Below, piece by piece: positions 17,941 through 26,993 of a DNA stretch of 64,000 nt. Source of the DNA: Pararhizobium antarcticum. Lineage in GTDB: Bacteria > Pseudomonadota > Alphaproteobacteria > Rhizobiales > Rhizobiaceae. The stretch is from NCBI RefSeq assembly GCF_001885585.1, contig NZ_LSRP01000140.1, positions 101,103 through 165,102 on the forward strand. The letters run 5' to 3'. Made by a program: the position numbers and the translations under genes. Below the pieces are notes generated by a model, which saw only the letters and a list, made by a program, of their open reading frames with translations, did no database searches and had not been told where the DNA came from. Position 1 is the first letter of the stretch, and every line of letters begins with the position of its first letter.

Positions 17941-18309
17941 TCAGCTGACGACGCGGTAGCAAACGCTGGCGGTTCCCGAGCGGATCATGCCGATATGAGA
18001 GGCGGCTGCCTTGGACAGATCGATGACCCGGCCGCGAATGAAAGGGCCGCGATCGTTGATGCGCACGACGACACTCTTGCCGTTGCGCTTGTTGGTCACC
18101 TGCACCTTGGTGCCGAATTTGAGATTGCGATGGGCCGCCGTCAGGTAGGACGCATTCATGCGCTCGCCGGATGCCGTGCGCGACGAAAGAGCATACCAGG
18201 ATGCACCACCGCAGCCATTGCCGGCGGCATGACCCTCGGCCGTCGATGTCAGAATTGCCCCGAATGCGAGAAATGCTGCGATAGCAGCGGTCGATAATAC
18301 CTTCGTCAA
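17941..18309 (-). CDS. RlpA-like double-psi beta-barrel septal ring / lytic transglycosylase protein
   Basis: The start is uncertain. TTG 18309 gives 122 residues with a textbook signal peptide ([19 protein letters not shown], cleavage near GHA-AG) and AGGGG nine bases upstream; ATG 18393 would place 28 polar residues before it and is disfavoured. The DPBB domain reads [19 protein letters not shown], then [20 protein letters not shown] with the catalytic-type Asp. RlpA proteins cut denuded peptidoglycan glycan strands at the septum. The protein lacks a SPOR domain and a lipobox, so it is a short, soluble periplasmic form. Confidence 0.85.
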   Translation of the reverse strand: MTKVLSTAAIAAFLAFGAILTSTAEGHAAGNGCGGASWYALSSRTASGERMNASYLTAAHRNLKFGTKVQVTNKRNGKSVVVRINDRGPFIRGRVIDLSKAAASHIGMIRSGTASVCYRVVS

Positions 18310-18769
18310 ACAGTAAACCCCTGTAGTGGAAATTTGGCGCGCTCTTGCGGAGCGCTGCCTTTCCGGGGCAAAAATGGCGAAAAAGTGCTTCAACCTTTAA
18401 CGCCTCATTAGGACTTGTTGAGAAAGACCTTAAATTTAAAATTACCGTTTTTTTGAATTGTGGTTTTAATTCCTGGAATGTCCTTTGGATTCAACCATAA
18501 ATCACTAAATGGCACCTGCTGGATGCCCCAGCTCGACGCTCATGATGCGAATTTGATTCAATTTTTGAATTTTGCCATTTTCGGCTAAATACAAAGGCAG
18601 AAAATCACCTCGATACCGCTTAGGTTGTATTCAATTCACAAAGTAAATGCCGATCAACTGATCATCCGAGAGATCCTCGGACCTGCGCCGGGCCATTTTC
18701 ATCCGGATTACTAACGCAGAATGTCGATCTTTGTTCCTATTCTATTTCCAGATCGACCCTTTGCTGTTC
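18310..18769. other. AT-rich 460-base spacer upstream of the RlpA-like gene
   Basis: No convincing gene on either strand. It holds TTAA-CGCCTCA-TTAG at 18397-18411, one base off the CtrA half-site pair TTAA-N7-TTAA; a perfect palindrome ATTCAA-TTT-TTGAAT at 18556-18570; and a T-rich run at 18450-18457. The composition is visibly AT-richer than the flanks. It probably contains the RlpA promoter; a small RNA cannot be excluded. Confidence 0.45.
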
Positions 18770-19642
18770 TCAACCCCTCCAGATATCGTCCTGCCACAAT
18801 TGGCCTAGCGAAATACGATAGTCCGGAAAGCGGAAGGCAAAGCCCAGATCACGGATTTTCCGGTTCGAGACCCGCTTGTTTTCCCCGTAGAACGACCGCG
18901 CCATCGGCGAAAGCTCTGCCGTCTCGAAAGCGATTTCCGGCGGCGGGGCAAGACCCATGAGCCGCGCCGCTTCCGCGACCACATCCTGCGGCGGTGCCGG
19001 TTCATGGTCGGTGATGTTGAAGATGCCGCCAAGATTGCGATCGGAAAGAAATGCCGTCGCGGCGGCGATATCCTCGACGCGGATACGGTTGAAGACCTGG
19101 CTCGGCTTGACCAGCCTCCGCGCCGTTCCGTCCGCCACATTGCACAAGCCGTTGCGGCCCGGACCATAAATGCCGGACAGCCGCAGGATCGAAACCGGCA
19201 GGCTGTTGTCGCGGCCGTAAGCAAGCCAGGCCTGCTCTGCCTCGACCCGCTCGATCGAGCGCGCGGATACCGGCTTGCAGGGCGTGTCCTCGTCGACCCA
19301 GGCACCGGCATGATCGCCGTAGACCCCGACCGTCGAAAGATAGGCCGCCCATTGCAGGTTTGGCATAAGCGTAGCCAGGGGCGTGGAATGCGGCCGCATC
19401 AGGGGATCGCCGTCCTGACCCGGTGCGATTGACTGGACCAGATGCGTGGTCTGCGCCATCACGGCCGCAAGCGACGGCGAAATCACGTTTCCGTCAAAGA
19501 GTTCGGCACTCAGGCCGCTTTCGCGCAACCGGTCCGCCTTTCCGGCAGAGCGGGTCGTGCCAGTGACGGTCTCAGCCACCGGCAGCAACTGCAGGGCAAT
19601 TGCCTTTCCGGAATAGCCCGCACCCAAAACCAATAGTTTCAT
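18770..19642 (-). CDS. NAD(P)-dependent epimerase/SDR-family protein (YeeZ-like)
   Basis: 290 residues from ATG 19642 ([17 protein letters not shown]), whose A is the last base of the queG stop (TGATG), indicating translational coupling; GGAGCG is upstream. The nucleotide-binding loop is GAGYSG, the active site serine/tyrosine region is YLSTVGVYGDHAGAW, and LRLSGIYGPGRNGL is an extended-SDR mark. Substrate unknown; related YeeZ proteins are uncharacterised. Coupling to queG is the only functional hint. Confidence 0.85.
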   Translation of the reverse strand: MKLLVLGAGYSGKAIALQLLPVAETVTGTTRSAGKADRLRESGLSAELFDGNVISPSLAAVMAQTTHLVQSIAPGQDGDPLMRPHSTPLATLMPNLQWAAYLSTVGVYGDHAGAWVDEDTPCKPVSARSIERVEAEQAWLAYGRDNSLPVSILRLSGIYGPGRNGLCNVADGTARRLVKPSQVFNRIRVEDIAAATAFLSDRNLGGIFNITDHEPAPPQDVVAEAARLMGLAPPPEIAFETAELSPMARSFYGENKRVSNRKIRDLGFAFRFPDYRISLGQLWQDDIWRG

Positions 19643-20802
19643 CAGAACGCTCCTGCCATTTCCCATTCGGCGCGCACGTCGCCATCCGTCTCATCGTGTC
19701 GTCTTGCCGCAAATGCAGCGAAATCTCCAGCCGGCATCAGCCGCGACAGGGCCCAGACGGCCATGCCGCGCACGACAGGCGACAGGTCCTCACAAAGCCC
19801 GATACACGGCGCGACAAGCGACGTGTCACCGGAATTGCCGGCGGCGATCAGCACATTGCGCACAAAGCGATCCCGGCCGATGCGCTTGACCGGAGAGCCG
19901 GAGAACAGCGCCCTGAAAGCCGCATCGTCGAGCGACAGCAGGAAGAGCAGCGAGGGCGCTTTCAAGTCGTCGCGCGCCCTGAGTTTCATTTCGGACGCCG
20001 CCTGCGCGAACTTGTTCCACGGACACGCGGCGAGGCAATCGTCGCAGCCATAGATCCGGTTGCCGATCAGCGGCCGCAGGTCGGCAGCGATCGGTCCCTT
20101 GTGCTCTATGGTGAGATAGGAAATGCAGCGCCGCGCATCAATCTTGTAAGGTTCCGGAAAGGCATTCGTCGGACAGGCATCGAGACAGGCGCGACACGAA
20201 CCGCAATGGTCTATTTCAGCATCATCGACCGATAGAGCCGCCGTGGTGAACAGGCTGCCGAGAAACAGCCACGAGCCGAAGGTCCGACTGACGAGATTGG
20301 TGTGTTTTCCCTGCCAGCCAAGCCCGGCTTGCTCGGCCAGCGGCTTTTCCATGACCGGCGCCGTGTCGACGAAGACTTTCACGTCTTCGCCGGCGCGCGC
20401 GGCGAAACGCGTCGCCACCTCTTTCAATTTGCCCTTGATCACATCGTGATAGTCGCGGTTCTGCGCATAGACCGAGATCGCGCCGCGATCGGCCTGCTGC
20501 AGAATACCGCGCGGGTCCTCGTCCGGCGCATAATTCATTCCAAACATGACAACGGAACGGACCTCGTTCCAGAGGACACGCGGATCGGCGCGGCGCGCGG
20601 CCGTCTCGGCCAGCCAGTCCATGGTTCCGTGATACTCGTGATGCAGGAAATCGGCGAGCCGTGCGGGAGCCTGCGGTATCGCGTCGGGAAGCGTCACCCT
20701 GCAGATATCGAAACCCTTGTCGGAAGCTTCGGCCTTCAGGAATTGCGTCAGCGTCCGGCGCCGTCTCTCTTGGCTGTCCCCGACGGGTGCATCGCCAGAC
20801 AC
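19642..20802 (-). CDS. queG: Epoxyqueuosine reductase
   Basis: 386 residues from a GTG with AGGAGGACGCC directly upstream. Two ferredoxin-like 4Fe-4S sites are complete: [16 protein letters not shown] and [27 protein letters not shown] and [17 protein letters not shown] are QueG cobalamin-domain marks; the C-terminal part carries HEAT-like helices. It reduces epoxyqueuosine to queuosine at the tRNA wobble base using cobalamin. The downstream SDR gene is coupled to it by a one-base overlap. Confidence 0.96.
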   Translation of the reverse strand: MSGDAPVGDSQERRRRTLTQFLKAEASDKGFDICRVTLPDAIPQAPARLADFLHHEYHGTMDWLAETAARRADPRVLWNEVRSVVMFGMNYAPDEDPRGILQQADRGAISVYAQNRDYHDVIKGKLKEVATRFAARAGEDVKVFVDTAPVMEKPLAEQAGLGWQGKHTNLVSRTFGSWLFLGSLFTTAALSVDDAEIDHCGSCRACLDACPTNAFPEPYKIDARRCISYLTIEHKGPIAADLRPLIGNRIYGCDDCLAACPWNKFAQAASEMKLRARDDLKAPSLLFLLSLDDAAFRALFSGSPVKRIGRDRFVRNVLIAAGNSGDTSLVAPCIGLCEDLSPVVRGMAVWALSRLMPAGDFAAFAARRHDETDGDVRAEWEMAGAF

Positions 20803-20820
20803 GGCGTCCTCCTAAAACGC

Positions 20821-20869
20821 GAGCATGATGTCGGCCGAAAACCGCGCGACATTTTTCGGCATCATGCTC
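20821..20869. repeat. Rhizobial palindromic spacer repeat (hairpin)
   Basis: A 49-base inverted repeat: outer arms GAGCATGATG (20821-20830) and CATCATGCTC (20860-20869) are perfect, and inner arms CCGAAAA (20835-20841) and TTTTCGG (20853-20859) also pair. It ends exactly at the stop codon of the GST gene and lies between it and queG. I recognise this sequence type from spacers of many Rhizobiaceae genomes; it may stabilise or terminate mRNA, and copy number cannot be checked here. Confidence 0.8.
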
Positions 20870-21561
20870 TAAAAATCCAGGTCGGCATAGTGCGAGACCG
20901 GGGTCACACCGCGGACACGCTCGGCCAGTAGCGGACGGAAGGACGGCCGCGATTTCAGCCGCTGGTACCAATCCTTGGCGGCGGGCGCCTCCTGCCAGTC
21001 GATTTCTCCGAGATAATCGAGGACGGAGATGGCAGCCGCTGCAGCCAGATCGGCATAGGACAATCGGTCGCCTGCAAGATAGGTGCGTGATCCCGCAAGC
21101 CAGGACAGATACTTCATATGCTGGCGGATATTGGCGCGCGACATGCGCAACGCCTTGGAGTCCGGCGCACCGCCGCCCTGATCCGGCGTCATCTGCAGCT
21201 TGAAAATCCGCTCGCGCACCAGAGGCCGCGTCACATCCGCTTCCAGCTTCTGCAGGAACCATTCCGAAAGCCGCCGGATCTCGGCACGCTGGAAAGGATC
21301 CTCGGCCAAAAGGCGGCGATCCCGCTTCATGATGCCGCTGGTTTCGTCGAGATACTCCGAAATGACCGTTGCGCCGCAAAGCGCCCGCATGCTGTCGTCG
21401 ACATAAACCGGCAGCGTTCCCGCCGGATTGAGTGCCAGAAAATCACGCCGCTTTTCCCAGGGCTGTTCTTCGGCCAGTTCCGTCTGATAGCCATATTCTG
21501 ACAGGATAAGCCGGATGAACCGGGACGCGGTAGACATGGGATGATGATAGAGTGTCGGCAT
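20869..21561 (-). CDS. Glutathione S-transferase family protein
   Basis: 230 residues. The N-terminal thioredoxin-like domain is MPTLYHHPMSTASRFIRLIL, with LALNPAGTLPVYVDD (cis-proline loop of GSTs) and AVISEYLDE-like GATVISEYLDETSG carrying the glutathione gamma-Glu contact Ser/Glu. The all-helical C-terminal domain includes YLAGDRLSYADLAAAAAI, the typical N-capping box. Substrate unknown. The stop lies within the palindromic repeat that separates it from queG; its promoter faces uppP in the 180-base divergent spacer. Confidence 0.9.
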   Translation of the reverse strand: MPTLYHHPMSTASRFIRLILSEYGYQTELAEEQPWEKRRDFLALNPAGTLPVYVDDSMRALCGATVISEYLDETSGIMKRDRRLLAEDPFQRAEIRRLSEWFLQKLEADVTRPLVRERIFKLQMTPDQGGGAPDSKALRMSRANIRQHMKYLSWLAGSRTYLAGDRLSYADLAAAAAISVLDYLGEIDWQEAPAAKDWYQRLKSRPSFRPLLAERVRGVTPVSHYADLDF

Positions 21562-21741
21562 TGATGCTGGCTTTGACTATTTGATTTTCAAAGGAATCGC
21601 GGTGTCGCGGCGGATTGGTCTGGCCACGGCTCATCCGGGGAAGCTATAGGAATTTGGTGCCTTAAACACAAGCGAATCAACTCTTATACCCTTCCCGAAG
21701 GTCCTCACGCTAACCCTCAAAACTTCAGGGATATTTAATTC

Positions 21742-22548
21742 ATGGCCGATCAATCGATCATCAGTGCACTTATTCTCGGGCTAATTGAAGGCCTGACCGA
21801 GTTCATTCCGGTCTCGTCGACCGCCCACGTTCTGCTTGCCGGACATTTCCTCGGCTTCGAATCTCCGGGCAATACATTTGCCGTTCTCATTCAGCTCGGC
21901 GCGATCCTGGCCATCCTGCTGGTCTATTTCCAGCGCCTGCTTTCGATCGTGCTGGCGCTGCCGTCGAGCCCCAAGGCGCGCGGTTTCGTGCTCGCGGTTG
22001 TCCTTGCCTTTCTGCCGGCAGCGATTATCGGCGCCATCGCCCATGACTTCATCAAGGCCGTCCTGTTTGAAACGCCGGCGCTCATCTGCATCGTTTTGAT
22101 CGTTGGCGGCGTCATCCTCTACGCCATAGACCGCATGCCGCTTCAGCCGAAATACAAGGACATCATGGACTATCCGCCATCGCTCGCCTTCAAGATCGGC
22201 CTGTTTCAATGCCTGGCGATGATTCCGGGAACGTCGCGCTCCGGCGCCACCATTGCCGGCGCACTGCTGATGGGCACAGACAAGCGCTCGGCGGCGGAAT
22301 TCTCGTTCTTCCTCGCCATGCCGACCATGCTTGGCGCCTTCACGCTCGATCTCTACAAGAACCGCAATGCCCTGAGTTACGACGACGTGACGGTGATTGC
22401 GATCGGCTTCATCGCCGCCTTCGTCTCTGCGCTGGTCGTTGTCCGGTCGCTGCTGACCTTCGTCTCCAACCGCGGCTTTGCGCCATTTGCAATCTGGCGC
22501 ATCTTCATTGGCACCGCCGGCCTTATCGGCCTCTGGCTGGTCGGCTAA
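21742..22548 (+). CDS. uppP: Undecaprenyl-diphosphatase
   Basis: 268 residues, a normal length for BacA/UppP. Signatures: [19 protein letters not shown] (the (E/Q)XXXE plus PVSST region) and [16 protein letters not shown] (PGXSRSXXT). Eight hydrophobic segments are visible, so it is an inner-membrane enzyme. It dephosphorylates C55-PP to recycle the lipid carrier for peptidoglycan and other envelope polymers. The start codon follows an AT-rich leader; it is divergent from the GST gene. Confidence 0.97.
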   Translation: MADQSIISALILGLIEGLTEFIPVSSTAHVLLAGHFLGFESPGNTFAVLIQLGAILAILLVYFQRLLSIVLALPSSPKARGFVLAVVLAFLPAAIIGAIAHDFIKAVLFETPALICIVLIVGGVILYAIDRMPLQPKYKDIMDYPPSLAFKIGLFQCLAMIPGTSRSGATIAGALLMGTDKRSAAEFSFFLAMPTMLGAFTLDLYKNRNALSYDDVTVIAIGFIAAFVSALVVVRSLLTFVSNRGFAPFAIWRIFIGTAGLIGLWLVG

Positions 22549-22561
22549 CGGGCCGATTGGC

Positions 22562-22600
22562 AAAATAAAACCGCATGCACATCTTTAAAAGTGCATGCGG
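22562..22600 (-). terminator. Intrinsic terminator for the 53-residue secreted protein gene
   Basis: Perfect 10-base stem: CCGCATGCAC (22571-22580) and GTGCATGCGG (22591-22600), 10-base loop. On the minus strand it is followed by TTTTATTTT (22570-22562), so it terminates leftward transcription from the small gene; on the plus strand there is no U-tract, though the hairpin could protect the uppP mRNA end. Confidence 0.8.
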
Positions 22601-22651
22601 CCCCTGGCCCCCGCCATAAACTTGTCCCAACCCGCGAAGGGTTGGCGCTTC

Positions 22652-22813
22652 TTAATTCCCGGCAGTCGGGATAGACGCAGTGGTGCATGGGTCGACGCCA
22701 TAGGCCGGCGCGCAGCCATCACGTCCGCCCGCGACCGTCTTCGGTGCGATGAACGAACCCGCGATTACGACCAGCGCAGCACACGCAAAAAACATTGCGA
22801 TCGACTTGCCCAT
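22652..22813 (-). CDS. Small predicted secreted protein (53 residues)
   Basis: Starts MGKSIAMFFACAALVVIAG at ATG 22813 with AGAGGCAG upstream; the hydrophobic stretch ends near APKTVAGG, giving a signal peptide or a single membrane anchor. The remaining about 25 residues contain two cysteines (DGCAPAYGVDPC) that could form a disulfide. I do not recognise the family. Own promoter region (22814-22990) and own intrinsic terminator support it as a real gene despite its size. An in-frame extension to 22993 lacks a ribosome site. Confidence 0.65.
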   Translation of the reverse strand: MGKSIAMFFACAALVVIAGSFIAPKTVAGGRDGCAPAYGVDPCTTASIPTAGN

Positions 22814-22991
22814 AGAACTCTGCCTCTTCGAAAAAAACTTGCCCGCACAGCCTTTGAAACAAGGACGTGGCACGGCTGCTGTGTATTCGGTGGTTCGGTG
22901 CTTATCAATAAGCACACATGTTGAATCGACGGTAAAGAAAGAACCCGTTTTCAAGTGAGGCAGAAGTGCAACGCTTTGTTTTGGGACGCGC

Positions 22992-23023
22992 AAAACGAAG
23001 CCGCCGCGGTCACCGGCGGCGGC
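22992..23023 (-). terminator. Probable terminator of the complex-I-associated SDR gene
   Basis: Eight-base perfect GC stem GCCGCCGC (23000-23007) with GCGGCGGC (23016-23023); on the minus strand the sequence after it is TTCGTTTTGCG, only moderately U-rich. It lies 22 bases beyond the stop of the gene ending at 23046. Confidence 0.6.
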
Positions 23024-23045
23024 TCATGAGAGGAGACCCGTTTCC

Positions 23046-24026
23046 TCAGGCAGCCTTGCCGGAGCGCGTATACTGACCCTGCGGCCGGTAGCGGACGAGG
23101 TAGGATGGCAGCACGGCCTCGACCAATGTCGGCGCAATGCCCATGCCCTGCAAGGTGCGTCCTTCAGCGATCGCAGCATCGGACACGATATTGTCGCTCT
23201 TCAGGAGTGTCACCTGATCCGACGTCAAGGGCGGCGTGATGAACGGCACCAGGGACGCGACGGAGCCGATCATGGATGCCACGCCGAACGGCAAAGGCAG
23301 CAGGGTCCGCTTGCGGTCGATGGTCTTCAGCATGATTTCGAGACAGTTGCGGAAGGTCAGAACTTCCGGGCCGCCAATCTCGTAGACCTTGCCGGCGGCA
23401 AGCTTGCCATCGACGGACTGGACCACCGCATCGGCGAGGTCCGTGACATAAACCGGCTGGAATTTCGTATTGCCGCCGCCGACCAGCGGCAGGAACGGCG
23501 AGAAGCGCGCCATCTCGGCAAACTTGTTGAAGAAGCCGTCTTCAGGCCCGAAAACGATCGAGGGGCGAAGGATCACGGCATCCGGCACCGTATCGAGAAC
23601 GGCTTTCTCGGCGCGCCCCTTGGTGCGGGCATAGACCGATTCGGAATCGGCATCGGCACCGATCGCCGAGACATGCGTCATTTTTGCACCGACGGCGCGG
23701 GCGGCTTCAGCCACGGCGCGGGCACCGAATGCCTGGACAGAATCAAACGTGTTGCGGCCGGATTCGAACAGGATACCGACGCAGTTGATCACGTGGTCCG
23801 CACCTTGCACCGCGCTGTCGACGGATTTGCGATAGCGCAGATTGGCCTGCACGAAGGAGATCTGCCCGACATTGCCGAGTGGCTGCAGAAAGCCTGCGAG
23901 ATCCGGTCGACGGACGGCGACGCGTATCCGGTAGCCGCGCTTGGCAAGCGCCCGCACGACATGACGGCCGACAAATCCGGACCCGCCGAAGACAGTGACG
24001 AGCGGGGGAAGATTGGACAAGGTCAT
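23046..24026 (-). CDS. Complex I NDUFA9-subunit-like atypical SDR protein
   Basis: 326 residues from ATG 24026 (MTLSNLPPLVTVFGGSGFVG). The Rossmann loop is FGGSGFVGRHVV; YVHVSAIGAD-like AKMTHVSAIGADADSESVYA and ILRPSIVFGPEDGFFN place it in the NDUFA9/atypical SDR clade found in alphaproteobacteria. In mitochondria NDUFA9 binds NADPH and stabilises complex I; in bacteria the role is uncertain, possibly quinone or NAD chemistry. It stands alone with a hairpin after it. Confidence 0.85.
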   Translation of the reverse strand: MTLSNLPPLVTVFGGSGFVGRHVVRALAKRGYRIRVAVRRPDLAGFLQPLGNVGQISFVQANLRYRKSVDSAVQGADHVINCVGILFESGRNTFDSVQAFGARAVAEAARAVGAKMTHVSAIGADADSESVYARTKGRAEKAVLDTVPDAVILRPSIVFGPEDGFFNKFAEMARFSPFLPLVGGGNTKFQPVYVTDLADAVVQSVDGKLAAGKVYEIGGPEVLTFRNCLEIMLKTIDRKRTLLPLPFGVASMIGSVASLVPFITPPLTSDQVTLLKSDNIVSDAAIAEGRTLQGMGIAPTLVEAVLPSYLVRYRPQGQYTRSGKAA

Positions 24027-24145
24027 GGGATGCGGACTCCTGATCGCTGCAAGGCTTTGCATGGTTCATAACGCAATCGGCCGGCAAGGTGAAGGCCCCT
24101 TGCCCTCGCCGCGCCGCCGCTTATCGCCGCAGGGCAGACCCCGCA

Positions 24146-24433
24146 TCAGACGCCTTCGACGACGACCATTTCCGCGTCCGCCACTTCCTGGCGAATGGCC
24201 GCTGCAATCTGGTATTCCGGCGAGTTGTAGCAATCGACTGCGGCCTTGAGCGACGGAAACTCGATGACCACGTTGCGGGACCGGACCTTGCCTTCCAGTC
24301 GCTGGAATTCGCCGCCACGCGCGAGAAACTGCGCGCCGTATTTTTCGAAAGCCGGCTTTGCCGCCGACACATAGTCCTTGTAGCGCTCGGCATCGCGAAT
24401 ATCGACCCGCGCAATCCAGTAGGCTTTCGCCAT
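24146..24433 (-). CDS. DUF1330 family protein
   Basis: 95 residues starting MAKAYWIARVDIRDAERYKD with AGGAGAGCGTC upstream. The ferredoxin-like dimeric alpha-beta-barrel pattern of DUF1330 is clear: FEKYGAQFLARGGEF, RNVVIEFPSLKAAVDCYNSP and EYQIAAAIRQ. Function is unknown. It lies alone between the SDR gene and the divergent beta-helix gene. Confidence 0.9.
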   Translation of the reverse strand: MAKAYWIARVDIRDAERYKDYVSAAKPAFEKYGAQFLARGGEFQRLEGKVRSRNVVIEFPSLKAAVDCYNSPEYQIAAAIRQEVADAEMVVVEGV

Positions 24434-24562
24434 GACGCTCTCCTGTTGTCCTGTTATAGGCTGGCTCTGTCATCCGGCGATTCTGGAGATCGGTCAAGAC
24501 ACCAATGATCCGGTTATTTTCATCAGGGACCGGAAGGGTTGCAACAGGTTTCAGGAGACGGC

Positions 24563-25645
24563 GTGAGCGAAACACATCCATCGAGACTGGTTTTCCCCGC
24601 GGCCATCCTTTCCTTCGCAGGGATGCTTCTTGTCCTCGCCTGGCCGGCAACCGCGGATGCAAAAGCCTGCAGCGTGAAAGTGTTATCGGCGCTGCGCGAA
24701 CCCGCAACAAAACAGGACTCCAGCCTGGAACTCCGCTGCGATCTGGCGCTGAAACCGGATGATGTCATCACCAAGCGCCTCCTCGTCTCCGGAGAGAAGG
24801 CCTCGGGCATCACGCTCGACTGCAACGGGGCAATGCTTGACGGCTCCCGCGGGACGGTGAATTTCGGAAAGCCGAGCCTTCTGATCCGCTCGATGCGCGA
24901 CAAAAAAGGCGGCTGGAGCGTGCCGGGAAATGTGACGATCCGCAATTGCGTCATCAAGGGTGCGATCCGACTTCAGGGGCTGGGCACCAACGGACAGGCG
25001 AAAGCCGTCAAACAATCCTCCCTGAGCGAGGGACACACGGCCCGTGCACAGGCGGCGGCACCATCCGGCATAGCGCTTTCGGGCCTGAGCTTTATCGCTG
25101 ACGGGCGTATCCCGCTCTATCTTGGCCCTGGGACAACAGGGTTGACGCTCAGCGGATCCAAGTTCACCGGCAAGAGCGACGGCACGGCGATCTATCTGGA
25201 TGCCGAGTCGGCCGGTAACACGATTTCCGGAAATACCTTCGCTGCCACAACGCGGTCGCGCGAACAGATTGCCATCGATGGGTCGGCGCGCAATGTGATT
25301 AGTGGCAACACCTTTGAGAATCCGGTCAATGGCGGGATTTTTCTGTATCGCAACTGCGGCGAAGGCGGCACGATCCGCCACCAGACGCCGCAGGAGAACA
25401 CGATCTCCGGCAATCGTTTCGTTTATCAGGTGTCCAGTACAGCCAAGCCGGCTGTCTGGCTGAATTCGCGCAACGGCTGGTCGTGGCACTGCTTCCATGA
25501 TCCGGCCTATCCGTTCGGAAGCAGCCTCAGTCCGCTCGATTTTGCGCAGCACAACACGGTGACCGACAACAGGATCGAGGGCGGCGACGTCTCGCTCATC
25601 CGCAATTCCGACAAAACCAACAGGGTCGAAGGCAACGGATCCTAG
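24563..25645 (+). CDS. Exported right-handed parallel beta-helix protein
   Basis: 360 residues from GTG 24563, which has AGGAG about eight bases upstream; an upstream TTG (24539) is less likely. A signal peptide (FPAAILSFAGMLLVLAW, cleavage near ADAKA) indicates export. The body is a NosD/pectate-lyase-like helix with asparagine-ladder repeats: NTISGNTF, NVISGNTF, NTISGNRF and NTVTDNRI. Several Cys residues (CSVKVL, LRCDL, LDCNG, RNCVIKG, RNCGEG) could form disulfides. No catalytic polysaccharide-lyase motif is recognisable. Function unknown; it may bind or modify a surface glycan. It converges with pyrF at 26 bases. Confidence 0.78.
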   Translation: MSETHPSRLVFPAAILSFAGMLLVLAWPATADAKACSVKVLSALREPATKQDSSLELRCDLALKPDDVITKRLLVSGEKASGITLDCNGAMLDGSRGTVNFGKPSLLIRSMRDKKGGWSVPGNVTIRNCVIKGAIRLQGLGTNGQAKAVKQSSLSEGHTARAQAAAPSGIALSGLSFIADGRIPLYLGPGTTGLTLSGSKFTGKSDGTAIYLDAESAGNTISGNTFAATTRSREQIAIDGSARNVISGNTFENPVNGGIFLYRNCGEGGTIRHQTPQENTISGNRFVYQVSSTAKPAVWLNSRNGWSWHCFHDPAYPFGSSLSPLDFAQHNTVTDNRIEGGDVSLIRNSDKTNRVEGNGS

Positions 25646-25671
25646 TCGCCAGCCATCAGGCCGTCAGGCCG

Positions 25672-26376
25672 TCAGGCCGAAAGCGCGCCGTTCATCTCGG
25701 ACAGGATCAAGCGGGTGGCTGCCAGCGGGTCGGGTGCCTGGACGATCGGCCGTGCAACAACGAGGTGGCTCGATCCGGCCCGGAGCGCATCGGCCGGCGT
25801 CATGACACGCTTCTGGTCACCCCGATCGCTGCCGGCCGGGCGAATGCCGGGGGTCACGACCGCCATGTCGGGGCCGATGATCTTGCGCACGGCAGAGGCT
25901 TCTTCGGCCGAGCAGACGATGCCGCCCATGCCGGCGGCGCGCGCCTGTTCGGCACGGCGCAGGACCAGCGTGTGCGGGTCGTATTCATAGCCCGCATCGA
26001 TCACGTCCTGTTCGTCCATCGAGGTCAGCACGGTGACGCCGAGCAGGCAGAGATCCGATCCCCGGGCCGCTTCGACGGCGGCACGCATCGCCTTGGGATA
26101 GGCGTGCAGCGTCAGCATCGACATTCCCATCTTGACGATGTTCTCGACGCCCTTGGCAACCGTGTTGTCGATATCGAGCAGTTTCATGTCGAGAAAAACC
26201 TTCTTGCCGTCGCTAGCAAGATCGCGGGCAAGCTCCAATCCGCCGGCAAAGACCAGCTGGTAGCCGATCTTGTAGAACAGCACGTCCTCGCCGAGCGTCT
26301 TGACGATCGTCTCCGCTTCGGCAATCGTGGGAATATCCAGACCGACGATCAGCCGGTCGCGCGCGTTTGCTGTCAT
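25672..26376 (-). CDS. pyrF: Orotidine 5'-phosphate decarboxylase
   Basis: 234 residues from ATG 26376 ([16 protein letters not shown]). Catalytic signature: [19 protein letters not shown] (the DxKxxDxxNTV array with Asp and Lys). VTPGIRPAG and [14 protein letters not shown] close the barrel and bind phosphate. It makes UMP, the last step of pyrimidine synthesis. The ATG overlaps the stop of the histidine-phosphatase gene (ATGA) and follows an 18-base tandem repeat. Reading further upstream would only add low-complexity residues. Confidence 0.97.
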   Translation of the reverse strand: MTANARDRLIVGLDIPTIAEAETIVKTLGEDVLFYKIGYQLVFAGGLELARDLASDGKKVFLDMKLLDIDNTVAKGVENIVKMGMSMLTLHAYPKAMRAAVEAARGSDLCLLGVTVLTSMDEQDVIDAGYEYDPHTLVLRRAEQARAAGMGGIVCSAEEASAVRKIIGPDMAVVTPGIRPAGSDRGDQKRVMTPADALRAGSSHLVVARPIVQAPDPLAATRLILSEMNGALSA

Positions 26377-26981
26377 TGCTGCCATCCTTGCCAGAGTTCC
26401 CATCCTTGCCAGTCTTCCATGGGCGTCCAGTCGCATGCAAGGGCACGATCTGCAAGACCGAAAGCAAAGAGATTGCCGCCGCCTGCCGGCTGATCCTGCG
26501 TCCGTGAAATGGGCTTTCCCATGAGATGGCACTTCAACAGCGTGCCAACACCGCCATGGCCGATGAAGGCAATCGGCAGCGCAGGGTCGTGAATTTCAAG
26601 GACGCCCGTAACGGCGGCGACAATCCGCGCCTGCGCATCGACAGCGCGTTCCCATCCCATGAAGCTCTGTTCCGGATCGGCAAAAAACCGGTCGGCCGCC
26701 GCTTCGAAGGCTTCCGGCAGCAAAAAACCGGTCGCCGACCGGTCGTTCTCCCCGGAACCTTGAAGTGTCTGGAGGGAAACACCGGAAGCACCGGCAAGGA
26801 TCTCGGCCGTCTCCAACGCCTTGGTTTCATCGCTCGATACAATGCGACGCAGGCTGGACGCCCATGGCAGAGCCGCTGCCTTAACGGCACGCGAACGCCC
26901 CAATGCAGACACGCTCCATTTCGGAACCGGTTTGTCCGGCTCCATCCGGATTTGCGGATGCGTCAGATAGATCGCGTACAT
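26373..26981 (-). CDS. Histidine phosphatase superfamily protein (divergent RHG motif)
   Basis: 202 residues. The N-terminal strand is [15 protein letters not shown]: the usual catalytic RHG is replaced by THP, keeping the histidine only. The remaining family features are present: [26 protein letters not shown] and [14 protein letters not shown] with the second histidine. Whether it is an active phosphatase is uncertain because the first arginine is missing. The C-terminus is tryptophan-rich ([15 protein letters not shown]) owing to a tandem repeat in the DNA. It is translationally coupled to pyrF by ATGA. Confidence 0.8.
   Translation of the reverse strand: MYAIYLTHPQIRMEPDKPVPKWSVSALGRSRAVKAAALPWASSLRRIVSSDETKALETAEILAGASGVSLQTLQGSGENDRSATGFLLPEAFEAAADRFFADPEQSFMGWERAVDAQARIVAAVTGVLEIHDPALPIAFIGHGGVGTLLKCHLMGKPISRTQDQPAGGGNLFAFGLADRALACDWTPMEDWQGWELWQGWQQ
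26382..26417. repeat. 18-base tandem repeat, two copies, across the phosphatase stop / pyrF start
   Basis: CCATCCTTGCCAG at 26382-26394 recurs at 26400-26412 with an 18-base period (the next bases are AGTTC and TCTTC). In the phosphatase frame it encodes the WQGW elements at the C-terminus, and it sits directly upstream of the pyrF ATG, providing AAGGA for its ribosome site. Confidence 0.7.
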
Positions 26982-26993
26982 GGGCGGGCCAAT

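Noticed and set aside
18676..18692. CCGAG/CTCGG hairpin in the AT-rich spacer
   Set aside because: Five-base stem without U-tract; too weak to call.
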